Shown piece after piece: positions 1 to 5,715 of a stretch of DNA of 8,416 nucleotides (position 1 is the stretch's first letter; every line of letters starts with the position of its first letter). Below the pieces are notes generated by a model. It ran no database searches. It saw only the letters and a program-made list of their open reading frames with translations, and was not told where the DNA came from. The stretch is from Solirubrobacteraceae bacterium (GTDB taxonomy: Bacteria; Actinomycetota; Thermoleophilia; Solirubrobacterales; Solirubrobacteraceae). The DNA lies in the NCBI GenBank assembly GCA_016462625.1, contig JAEMSV010000139.1:1-8416 (forward strand). Direction: 5' to 3'. The translations under genes were made by a program, and so were the position numbers.

Positions 1-585
1 ATCCTCTTCTCGGTGATCTTCACGTCGGGCCTGCAGATGCTCGGCTTCCAGTTCAGCCGCAAGGAGCGCCAGGCGATCTTCCACTTCTGGCGCTACATGG
101 GCCACCTCATGGGCGTGCACCCCGAGCTGCTGCCCACCGACGAGGCCGACTCGTGGCGGATCACCTGGCTCGAGGCGCTCACCGAGTTCCTGCCCGACGA
201 GGACTCCGTGAAGCTCGCGCACGCGCTGCTGAAGGCTGCGCCGACCGCGCACGGGCTCGTCGGCAACGGGCCGGCGTCGCGGCTGGCGCAGCGGTTCGTC
301 TCCAACCTGCACGCGACGTACAGCCGCCTCGCGCTCGGCGACCGCAACGCGGATCTGCTCGGTCTGCCGAACCGCCGGCCGTACATGGGCGTGATCGGCG
401 CGATCGCGGCGACGAACTTCGCGCTGGAGACCGCGCGGCGCATCACGCCCGGCGCGACCGCCTACAGCGTGCGGGTGGGAGACCGCAGCCGCCGTGCACT
501 GCTGAACCAGGGTGCCCGGGTGTCGGACCCGGACCTGAGCTTCACCCGCGAGCCGAAGGACCCGCGGGTCAAGCAGACGGCCTAG
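1..585 (+). CDS. MpaB-family (DUF2236) oxygenase, C-terminal part (5' truncated by window edge)
   Basis: The frame is open from base 1, so this is the last 194 residues of a longer protein; the first GTG/ATG codons inside the window are internal. The visible part resembles the C-terminal half of the MpaB / latex-clearing-protein-like family (DUF2236), whose studied members are haem-dependent oxygenases. What I see is a helical, His-containing stretch around visible residues 23-45 (FHFWRYMGHLMGVHPELLP), then an Asp/Glu-rich helix (TDEADSWRITWLEALTEF), a long helical middle, and a polar C-terminus ending KQTA. No signal or membrane segment is visible here, but the N-terminus is missing. It converges with the MpaB-family gene at 582-1538, and the two TAG stops share the palindrome CTAG. 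Substrate unknown. The family call rests on pattern recognition of the His-rich helix and is moderately sure. Confidence 0.72.
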   Translation: MLFSVIFTSGLQMLGFQFSRKERQAIFHFWRYMGHLMGVHPELLPTDEADSWRITWLEALTEFLPDEDSVKLAHALLKAAPTAHGLVGNGPASRLAQRFVSNLHATYSRLALGDRNADLLGLPNRRPYMGVIGAIAATNFALETARRITPGATAYSVRVGDRSRRALLNQGARVSDPDLSFTREPKDPRVKQTA

Positions 586-1538
586 GTGACCGGCGCGGAG
601 TGGTGGATGTCGAGCGACTTCGTCTGACGCCGGTCCGCGCGCCGGAGCTCCCGGTGGAAGCGGCGGGCGTGATACGCCAGCGGCATGTACCGGAAGCGCT
701 CGGGCAGGCGGGCGAAGGTGGGCCGCGCCACGGCCATGAGCAGCTCCAGGCGCCGCTGGTCGCGCGCGGTCCACGTGACGCCGAGGACCTGGCGCGCGTC
801 CTCGCGCATGCCGCCGAGGGTTAGCGCGCTCGTGAGCCACCCGATGCTGTCGTTGAGCCCCTTGCCGACGAGGTCGAAGGGCCCGGGGACGATGCGGATG
901 CCCGGGTTGCGCTGGCGCTCCAGCTGCTCGGCGGCGACGACGGTCAGCTCGAGGTCCTCGGTGACGACTTTCTCGTAGTAGTCCCAGTAGTCCTGGACCG
1001 TCTCCGGGATGGACTTCTCCGGGACGCGGATGATTCGTGCGAGCTGCTTGGACTCCTCGTAGAGCTCGCGCTTCTCCGTCTCCGTCGCCTGGCGGCCGCG
1101 CAGGAGCGGGAAGGTCGTGATCTCGGTGACGTACGAGGTCGCCCAGACCCAGCTCCACGCCTCGGAGTCCAGTGCCGCGTAGTGCCGGCCCTGCTTGTCG
1201 GTGCCGTGCACGGGCTGGTGCAGCTTGCGCAGGCGCTCACCCTCCTTGATCGCCGCCTCGCCACCGTAGACCCAGTGCATCATCGAGTCGACGGAGCGCG
1301 TGGCGCGCCCGAGGGGATCCGTGCGGAAGACGGAGTGCTCGTCGACCGCGCCCGAGATCTGCGGGTGCATGCCCTGGAGCATGAACGCGCCGCCGCTCGC
1401 GGCGATGAACAGCACGTTGCCCATGTCCTCCCACAGCGCGGAACCGGGGCCGAACGGGACCGGCTCGGGACGGGACGGGACTTCGCGGACCGGGCGCTTG
1501 GCGCGCGGCGCGGCGCTCGTGGCAGCAGTGCTGGCCAT
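582..1538 (-). CDS. MpaB-family (DUF2236) oxygenase, complete, 318 aa
   Basis: Probable haem-dependent oxygenase of the MpaB/Lcp-like DUF2236 family; substrate unknown. The N-terminal ~30 residues are Ala/Pro/Arg-rich and probably disordered. The family core follows: a hydrophobic Gly-rich helix at about 36-56, the MHPQISGAVDEHSVF block (57-71, with H58 and H68), DPLGRATRSVDSMMHWVYGG (74-93), an RKLHQPVHG block with H107 (104-112), Y120-AALDSEAWSWVWA (to 133), and a helical C-terminal half ending in a basic Arg-rich stretch. Length is normal for short family members. I chose the ATG at 1538 rather than the upstream start at 1664 because AGGAG sits 8 nt ahead of it and the extra upstream residues would read through the promoter and into the TetR gene. 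A near-consensus promoter lies 43-71 bp upstream. The gene is divergent from a TetR regulator, which is its likely repressor. Confidence 0.85.
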   Translation of the reverse strand: MASTAATSAAPRAKRPVREVPSRPEPVPFGPGSALWEDMGNVLFIAASGGAFMLQGMHPQISGAVDEHSVFRTDPLGRATRSVDSMMHWVYGGEAAIKEGERLRKLHQPVHGTDKQGRHYAALDSEAWSWVWATSYVTEITTFPLLRGRQATETEKRELYEESKQLARIIRVPEKSIPETVQDYWDYYEKVVTEDLELTVVAAEQLERQRNPGIRIVPGPFDLVGKGLNDSIGWLTSALTLGGMREDARQVLGVTWTARDQRRLELLMAVARPTFARLPERFRYMPLAYHARRFHRELRRADRRQTKSLDIHHSAPVT

Positions 1539-1546
1539 GGGACATG

Positions 1547-1551
1547 CTCCT
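1547..1551 (-). promoter_or_regulatory. Shine-Dalgarno AGGAG deciding the MpaB start
   Basis: On the minus strand AGGAG stands 8 nt before the ATG at 1538-1536. It is the clearest ribosome binding site in the window and fixes the start of the 318-aa oxygenase. Confidence 0.8.
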
Positions 1552-1580
1552 GGATAGTCAGATACTCCGCCGAGGTGCGG

Positions 1581-1609
1581 ATAATAGACACCCCTGTCGA
1601 TAGTGTCCA
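1581..1609 (-). promoter_or_regulatory. Sigma70-type promoter of the MpaB-family gene
   Basis: Read on the minus strand there is a -35 TGGACA (1609-1604), a spacer of exactly 17 bp, and a -10 TATTAT (1586-1581). Each hexamer differs from consensus at one position. This is unusually good for such GC-rich DNA. Transcription would begin near 1574 and give a leader of roughly 36 nt that carries AGGAG. The -35 lies only 9-14 bp from the TetR ATG, so the two genes' control regions overlap. Confidence 0.75.
1584..1601. promoter_or_regulatory. Candidate TetR operator within the MpaB promoter
   Basis: The imperfect palindrome ATAGACA-CCCC-TGTCGAT has 7-bp arms with one mismatch. It fills the spacer between -35 and -10 of the divergent promoter and overlaps half of the -10. 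A further outer pair GACAC (1587-1591) / GTGTC (1603-1607) overlaps it. Position and symmetry fit an operator for the adjacent TetR protein, which would block both the oxygenase promoter and its own 5' region. The link is inferred from layout only. Confidence 0.55.
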
Positions 1610-1617
1610 GGTCACCG

Positions 1618-2229
1618 ATGCCCGAGCGCCGCCGCCTCCCACCCGAAGTCCGCCGCGAGCGCATCCTCGTCGCCGCGCTCGAGCTGTTCGCCGAGCACGG
1701 CTACCAGGCCGCGATGGGCGCGGTGGCGCAGGCGGCCGGCGTCACGCGCACGGTCCTCTACCACTACTTTCCGTCCAAGGAGCAGCTGTTCCTCGCGGTG
1801 CTCGACGCCCAGGCCAGCGCGCTCGTCGGCCACCTCGCCCGGCCCGTCACCGGGGCCGGCACGCAGACCGAGCGGGCACGTGACGTGATCGACGCGATGC
1901 TCGTCTTCGTCCAGGATCGGCCGGCCGGGTGGCGGCTCCTGTTCGACCACGACCTCGATGACGCGCCGGAGGTCGCCGATGCCCGCCGGGCGCTGCACGA
2001 GCGCACGATGCTGGCGATGGGCGCGCTGCTCGCCTCTGACATGAGCGCCGCCGGCCTGAACGCCCGCAGCGCCCGGACGATGATCGTCGCCGAGGCCTCG
2101 CTCGGCGCGGCGGTCGCGACCGCGCGCTGGTGGCGCGAGCACCCCGAGATCCCCCGCGGCGTGGTGACCGACGCGCTGTACGAGCTGCTCTGGCACGGCA
2201 CCGGCGCGCTGCCGGCCGACGCGGACTGA
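1618..2229 (+). CDS. TetR/AcrR-family transcriptional regulator
   Basis: A 203-aa protein with the usual TetR architecture: an N-terminal DNA-binding domain at about residues 10-60 and an all-helical ligand/dimer domain after it. The helix-turn-helix is clear: RRERILVAALELFAEHGYQ (helix 1), GAVAQAAGVTRTVLYHYFPSKEQLF (helices 2-4, about 34-58). The C-terminal domain is variable, as usual, so no ligand can be read from it. The start is taken as ATG 1618, where AGG lies 8 nt upstream. An in-frame GTG at 1603 would add five residues but lies inside the -35 of the divergent oxygenase promoter. The gene is divergent from the MpaB-family oxygenase, and its likely operator sits between the two. It is therefore probably a local repressor of that oxygenase and of itself. 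It ends 5 bp from the convergent fabI gene. Confidence 0.92.
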   Translation: MPERRRLPPEVRRERILVAALELFAEHGYQAAMGAVAQAAGVTRTVLYHYFPSKEQLFLAVLDAQASALVGHLARPVTGAGTQTERARDVIDAMLVFVQDRPAGWRLLFDHDLDDAPEVADARRALHERTMLAMGALLASDMSAAGLNARSARTMIVAEASLGAAVATARWWREHPEIPRGVVTDALYELLWHGTGALPADAD

Positions 2230-2234
2230 CCCGG

Positions 2235-3032
2235 CTACTCGGCGCTGGGCGGGGCCATCGGTGCGCCGAGGGCGTGGTAGCCGCCGTCCACGTGGATGAT
2301 CTCGCCCGTGATGCCGCGCGAGAGGCGGCTGAGCAGGAACAGCGTGGCGTCGGCGACCGGCGAGGCGTCCTTGAGGTCCCAGGCCAGCGGCGCCTGTTCG
2401 CCCCACCGCCCGGCGATCTGGTCGAAGCCGCCGATCCCCTTGGCCGCGATCGTCGCCAGCGGCCCCGCCGCGATCAGGTTCGAGCGCACGCCGTGCGGCC
2501 CGAGATCCCGCGCGAGGTACCGGTTGACCGACTCGAGCGCCGCCTTCGCCACGCCCATCCAGTCGTAGACCGGCCAGGCGACGGTCGCGTCGAAGTCCAG
2601 GCCGACGACCGAGCCGCCGTCCGGCGACTCCTTCAGCAGCGGCAAGAGACCAACGGCCAGCGCCTTCATCGAGAACGCGCTCGTGCGGAACGCGATCTCG
2701 GCCGATTCCACCGGCGTCTCCAGGAAGTTGCCGCCCAGCGCGTCCTCGGGGGCGAACGCGATCGCGTGGAGCAGTCCGTCGAGCCGACCCCAGCGCGTGG
2801 CCAGGTCCGCGGCCACGGCCTCGATGTGCGCGGGCTCGTTGACGTCGAGCTCGAGGACGTCGGGCTCGGTCGGCAGGCGCTTGGCGATGCGGGTCGTGAG
2901 GCGCATCGCCCGGCCGAAGCCGGTCAGCACGACCTCAGCCCCGGCCTCCTGGGCGGCCTTCGCGACGGCGAACGCGATCGAGTCGTCCGTCAGGACACCC
3001 GTGATGAGCAGCTTGCGGTCGGTGAGATCCAT
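2235..3032 (-). CDS. fabI: Enoyl-[acyl-carrier-protein] reductase (NADH), FabI/InhA type
   Basis: Catalyses the last reductive step of each type II fatty acid elongation cycle in the cytoplasm (trans-2-enoyl-ACP to acyl-ACP). The 265-aa sequence aligns by eye with mycobacterial InhA throughout: an SDR nucleotide-binding start with LITGVLTDDSIAFAVA (9-24), LELDV (60-64), LLHAIAFAP (87-95), GLDFDATVAWPVYDWMGVAK (144-163) with the catalytic Y156 and K163 of the YxxxxxxK motif, NLIAAGPLATIA (185-196), and GEIIHVDGG near the end. Two differences from InhA stand out. Ala90 replaces the InhA Ser94, and the substrate-binding loop after GPLATIA is about ten residues shorter, as in ordinary short-chain FabI. 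ATG at 3032 is preceded by a G-rich stretch (GGGG 4 nt upstream) rather than a strong SD. It follows the helicase gene after 28 bp and may share its transcript. Confidence 0.95.
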   Translation of the reverse strand: MDLTDRKLLITGVLTDDSIAFAVAKAAQEAGAEVVLTGFGRAMRLTTRIAKRLPTEPDVLELDVNEPAHIEAVAADLATRWGRLDGLLHAIAFAPEDALGGNFLETPVESAEIAFRTSAFSMKALAVGLLPLLKESPDGGSVVGLDFDATVAWPVYDWMGVAKAALESVNRYLARDLGPHGVRSNLIAAGPLATIAAKGIGGFDQIAGRWGEQAPLAWDLKDASPVADATLFLLSRLSRGITGEIIHVDGGYHALGAPMAPPSAE

Positions 3033-3060
3033 GTCGCCCCGGATTCTCCCCGACCGGGCG

Positions 3061-4683
3061 CTAGGACGCCCGGCGGCTCCGGCTCCCGCGCTCCAGCGCG
3101 CCGAGCAGGACGTCGATGGACTTCTCCAGCTGGGCGATGGTCGCGTCGTCCACGCGGGTGACGCCCGTCTCCTTGTTCACCCACGCGTTCAGGTCCCGGT
3201 GCGAGCGCCCCTGCATGCGGGCGAGCGAGCCGACGAGGTCCTTGCGCTTGTCCCGCAGGATCCCCCGGCGCTGCCAGGCGGGCATCTCGTCGGGCTCGGG
3301 CTCCGCCGCCGCGGCGGGGGCCGGGGCGGTCGGCGTCAGGAACGGCGAGGGCGCGACCTTCGGCGCGGGCGGACCGCCGCCGAACAGCGCCATCTGCGGG
3401 CTGACCTCGGCGTGGACGGGGACGAACGCGATCTCCTCGGTCCGCTCGCTCTGCTGCCGGTTGGGCGGCTCGTCGAAGAGGTCGAGCCCGTCGTCGTCGC
3501 CGGGCGGCCGCAGCACGTGACGCAGCTCGGTCTCGACGTCGCTGGCGTGGGCGCGGAGCGCGCCCTCGCCCGGAAGATAGAGCCAGCTGGCCTCGCGCTC
3601 GGGCCGCCCCTGGATCGTCCGGACGAAGCGCCCGACGACCTGGCGGAAGATCAGCGGCGTCTTGGCCGCCGACGCATAGACGCCGACGCGCAGCCGCGGG
3701 ATGTCGACGCCCTCGGAGACCATGTTCACGGCGACGATCCAGGCGTCGCGGCTCTTCGTGAAGTCGGCGAGCTTCTGGTGCGAGCGCGTGTCGTCGTGCA
3801 GGACGACGACGGGCGAGCGCCCCGTGATCTCGTGCAGGACCTTCGCGACCCGCCGGGCGTGGCCGCCATCCGATGCGATGACGAGTCCGCCGGCGTCCTT
3901 GTGGTCGCCCGAGCGCAGGCCCTGCAGGCGTTCGTGGGCGGTTCGCAGGATGCGCGGCAGGCCGTCGGCGAGGTCGGTAGAGATCGCGGTGCGATAGCGC
4001 CGACTGGCTTCGCGACCGGTCAGCACGTCGCTGAAGGACGCCTCGATCGTGTCGTCGCCCGACTGCCAGCTCAGCGTGCCGTCGAACGGGATGAACGCCA
4101 CCGGGCGGCAGATGCCGTCGCGGACCGCATCCGCGTACGTGTACGACACGTCGGGCTCCGCGACCCCGTCCTCGTAGCGCACGCCCGGAATCGCCGACTG
4201 GTCGGACCTAAACGGCGTGCCGGAGAGCAGCAGCCACCGCTTGGTCCGGCGGAACGCGAGCGTGAAGCCCTCGCCCCAGGCCAGGTCGTCGCCGAGGTGG
4301 TGCGCCTCGTCGGCGATGACCAGCGTGCCCTCGGTGCACTGCTTCTCCCAGCGCACGGCGGACGCGGCGGCCCGCGCGTACGTGACCGAGACGCCATGGA
4401 AGTCCTTCGGCGGCTGGAGCTCCTCGGCGTCGGGCTGCAGGTGGACGCCGAGCTTCGCGGCGGCCTCGGCCCACTGCCGGGTCAGCGGGGTCGTCGGACA
4501 GACGACCACGACCCGGCGGATGACGCCCGCGTCGAGCAGCTCCTTCGCGAAGACGAGCGAGGGGCGCGTCTTGCCGGCGCCCGGCGCCGCGCTGATCAGG
4601 AACGGGGCGGACGGACCGCCATCGCCGTTCCATGCGCGCAGCTGCGTCAGCGCGCGTTCCTGCCAGCCCCGGAGTGTGCTCAA
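3061..4683 (-). CDS. SF2 DEAH-motif helicase/ATPase with C-terminal helical extension; start uncertain
   Basis: Superfamily 2 nucleic-acid translocase, probably a DNA repair or remodelling helicase; its precise role is unknown. Numbered from TTG 4683 (540 aa), motifs appear in order: LRGWQERAL Q-like entry (4-12), Walker A GAGKT (35-39), VVVVCPTTPL motif Ia (58-67), DEAH (125-128), LLSGTPFRSD motif III (152-161), NMVSEGVDIPRL motif V (320-331), and RQVVGRFVR motif VI with the arginine finger (347-355). An acidic stretch and a Pro/Ala linker (about 437-466) lead to a basic helical C-terminal domain (467-540, WQRRGILRDKRKD...GRSHRDLNAWVN), perhaps a DNA or protein docking module. No ATG or GTG lies between residue 1 and about 60 codons upstream. 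TTG 4683 is my choice because homology-like sequence starts there. CTG 4767, TTG 4848 or GTG 4866 are alternatives, and the last two would overlap the PAS gene. It lies 28 bp upstream of fabI. Confidence 0.85.
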   Translation of the reverse strand: MSTLRGWQERALTQLRAWNGDGGPSAPFLISAAPGAGKTRPSLVFAKELLDAGVIRRVVVVCPTTPLTRQWAEAAAKLGVHLQPDAEELQPPKDFHGVSVTYARAAASAVRWEKQCTEGTLVIADEAHHLGDDLAWGEGFTLAFRRTKRWLLLSGTPFRSDQSAIPGVRYEDGVAEPDVSYTYADAVRDGICRPVAFIPFDGTLSWQSGDDTIEASFSDVLTGREASRRYRTAISTDLADGLPRILRTAHERLQGLRSGDHKDAGGLVIASDGGHARRVAKVLHEITGRSPVVVLHDDTRSHQKLADFTKSRDAWIVAVNMVSEGVDIPRLRVGVYASAAKTPLIFRQVVGRFVRTIQGRPEREASWLYLPGEGALRAHASDVETELRHVLRPPGDDDGLDLFDEPPNRQQSERTEEIAFVPVHAEVSPQMALFGGGPPAPKVAPSPFLTPTAPAPAAAAEPEPDEMPAWQRRGILRDKRKDLVGSLARMQGRSHRDLNAWVNKETGVTRVDDATIAQLEKSIDVLLGALERGSRSRRAS

Positions 4684-4831
4684 GCGGTGCGGGTGGGCGA
4701 GGCGGACAGCGGCATGGGTGGACCAGTCTGCGGGGTGGAGCGGACGGACGCGGACGTGCCTGCACAGGCCGGAAAACCCCGCTCTGGACAGAGCGACTGC
4801 GGCGGGGACCCAAACGCGCGATGATCGTCGG
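4684..4831. other. Divergent intergenic region with nested inverted repeats
   Basis: This gap separates the helicase (minus) and PAS (plus) genes if the helicase begins at 4683. It holds a 12-bp palindrome GCCTG-CA-CAGGC (4758-4769) and a hairpin CGCTCT-GGAC-AGAGCG (4780-4785/4790-4795). An outer pair CCCCGC/GCGGGG (4777-4782/4802-4807) surrounds that hairpin. Read on the minus strand the hairpin is followed by GGGTTTT, so it looks like a weak intrinsic terminator or attenuator ahead of the helicase. I find no convincing -35/-10 pair for the helicase here. Confidence 0.45.
4820..4825 (+). promoter_or_regulatory. Possible -10 element (GATGAT) for a leaderless PAS mRNA
   Basis: GATGAT ends 6 nt before the ATG at 4832 and keeps the two most important -10 bases, A at position 2 and T at position 6. 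No Shine-Dalgarno is visible in the 25 bp upstream. The same spacing is found before the genes at 5716 and 7213. There is no good -35. Weak on its own; the recurrence is what makes it worth recording. Confidence 0.35.
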
Positions 4832-5593
4832 ATGGGAACGCTGTACAAGCCCGTCGACGCGATCACACTGTTCTGGGAGCAGTCCGGCGAGCTGTTCTGC
4901 GTGCTCGACGCCGACGCCCGTTTCGTCCGGGTCAATCCGGCGTGGACACGGGTCCTCGGCTACCGCGAGGACGAGATCGTCGGCTGGCGCGCGGCGGACC
5001 TCGTCCACGCTGACGACCGCTGCGCCACCGAGGCCGCGGAGCCCGATCCGGAGAGCGGGGATCTCGTGTTCCGCGACGTCGAGAACCGCTACCGCCACGC
5101 CGACGGCAGCGTGCGCTGGCTGCGCTGGAACGGGTTCCGGCGGGACGGCATGTGGTTCGGGACCGCACGGGACATCACCGCGAGCCGCACGCTCGACCTT
5201 GCGCTCCGGCTCTCCGAGCGCCGCGCGCGCGGGATCCTCGAGGCCATGGCCGACGGCCTGGTCATCATGGACCCCCAGGGTCGCATCGTCGAGGTCAACC
5301 AGCGCTTCGCCGAGCTGACCGGCCGCTCCGTCCGCGAGCTCGTCGGCATCGTGCCGCCCTACCCCTGGTGGCCGCCCGACCAGGAGGACAGGATGGACGC
5401 GCTCCTCACCCGGTACCTGGCCAGCGGAACCGGCTCCGACGAGGTGGTGGTCATGCATCGCGACGGACGCCTCATCCCGGTGCTCGTCAACCTCGCCCCC
5501 CTGCCCGAGCAGCACGGGGAGCCGATGCTCCTCGCGGCGGTCCGCGACATCAGCGAGATCGCCGCCCTCCGGGACCGCGTCGAGCACCCCTAG
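4832..5593 (+). CDS. Tandem PAS-domain protein without output domain
   Basis: A 253-aa soluble protein made almost wholly of two PAS folds, which typically sense small ligands, redox state or light and pass the signal through protein contacts. PAS-1 spans about residues 12-117: LFCVLDADARFVRVNPAWTRVLGY, VHADDR, then the PAC-like YRHADGSVRWLRW and GTARDIT. A helical linker (118-135, LDLALRLSERRARGILEAM) joins PAS-2 (about 130-245): ADGLVIMDPQGRIVEVNQRFAELTG, RDGRLIPVLVNLAPL, AAVRDISE. The protein stops 8 residues after PAS-2. No kinase, GGDEF, EAL, HTH or phosphatase domain follows in any frame, so it must act on a partner or is a degraded sensor. ATG 4832 is chosen because PAS-1 begins just after it and no other in-frame start is near. 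It is divergent from the helicase. No cofactor-binding Cys signature of LOV domains is visible. Confidence 0.88.
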   Translation: MGTLYKPVDAITLFWEQSGELFCVLDADARFVRVNPAWTRVLGYREDEIVGWRAADLVHADDRCATEAAEPDPESGDLVFRDVENRYRHADGSVRWLRWNGFRRDGMWFGTARDITASRTLDLALRLSERRARGILEAMADGLVIMDPQGRIVEVNQRFAELTGRSVRELVGIVPPYPWWPPDQEDRMDALLTRYLASGTGSDEVVVMHRDGRLIPVLVNLAPLPEQHGEPMLLAAVRDISEIAALRDRVEHP

Positions 5594-5649
5594 CTGCCGA
5601 GATCAGCGAGCGGGGCCTGGAGAAGGTCCTGCCGTAGCCACCCGACCGT

Positions 5650-5686
5650 CCTGAAGAAAGGGTCGCCGACCGCCCCTTTCTTCAGG
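5650..5686. terminator. Perfect 13-bp inverted repeat after the PAS gene (probable terminator)
   Basis: CCTGAAGAAAGGG (5650-5662) and CCCTTTCTTCAGG (5674-5686) are exact complements separated by an 11-nt loop. The repeat lies 57 bp after the PAS stop codon and 30 bp before the next gene. No U-tract follows on either strand, which is common for terminators in high-GC actinobacteria. The arms are notably AT-rich for this genome. The right arm overlaps the possible -35 of the amidase gene, so a regulatory role is an alternative. Confidence 0.65.
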
Positions 5687-5709
5687 CGGATCGCCTCCTC
5701 GCATAGGCT
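5681..5709 (+). promoter_or_regulatory. Possible leaderless promoter of the amidase-RidA operon
   Basis: A -10-like TAGGCT (5704-5709) fits the TANNNT pattern typical of actinobacterial leaderless promoters. It ends 6 nt before the GTG at 5716. A weak -35-like TTCAGG (5681-5686) stands 17 bp upstream, inside the right arm of the inverted repeat. No Shine-Dalgarno precedes the GTG, which supports transcription starting at or near the start codon. Confidence 0.5.
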
Positions 5710-5715
5710 GCGCGC

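Noticed and set aside
1603..1617. GTG at 1603 as the TetR start
   Set aside because: It lies at the -35 of the divergent promoter and adds only five residues. ATG 1618 has an AGG at workable spacing. It cannot be fully excluded.
582..1664. The longer oxygenase reading from 1664
   Set aside because: The extra 42 residues cross the promoter and the start of the TetR gene, are Arg-rich and unlike the family, and the internal ATG has a good AGGAG.
2683..4824. A 713-codon open frame on the plus strand
   Set aside because: It runs opposite fabI and the helicase, both with complete catalytic motifs. Its own translation is Arg/Ala/Gly/Val-rich with no recognisable domain.
4208..5587. A 459-codon open frame on the minus strand over the PAS gene and the helicase 5' part
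   Set aside because: It is a shadow of the PAS protein and of the helicase in a different frame, with no motif and biased composition.
5594..5649. A frameshifted continuation of the PAS gene into an output domain
   Set aside because: All frames after 5593 give short, non-domain sequence before the inverted repeat at 5650.
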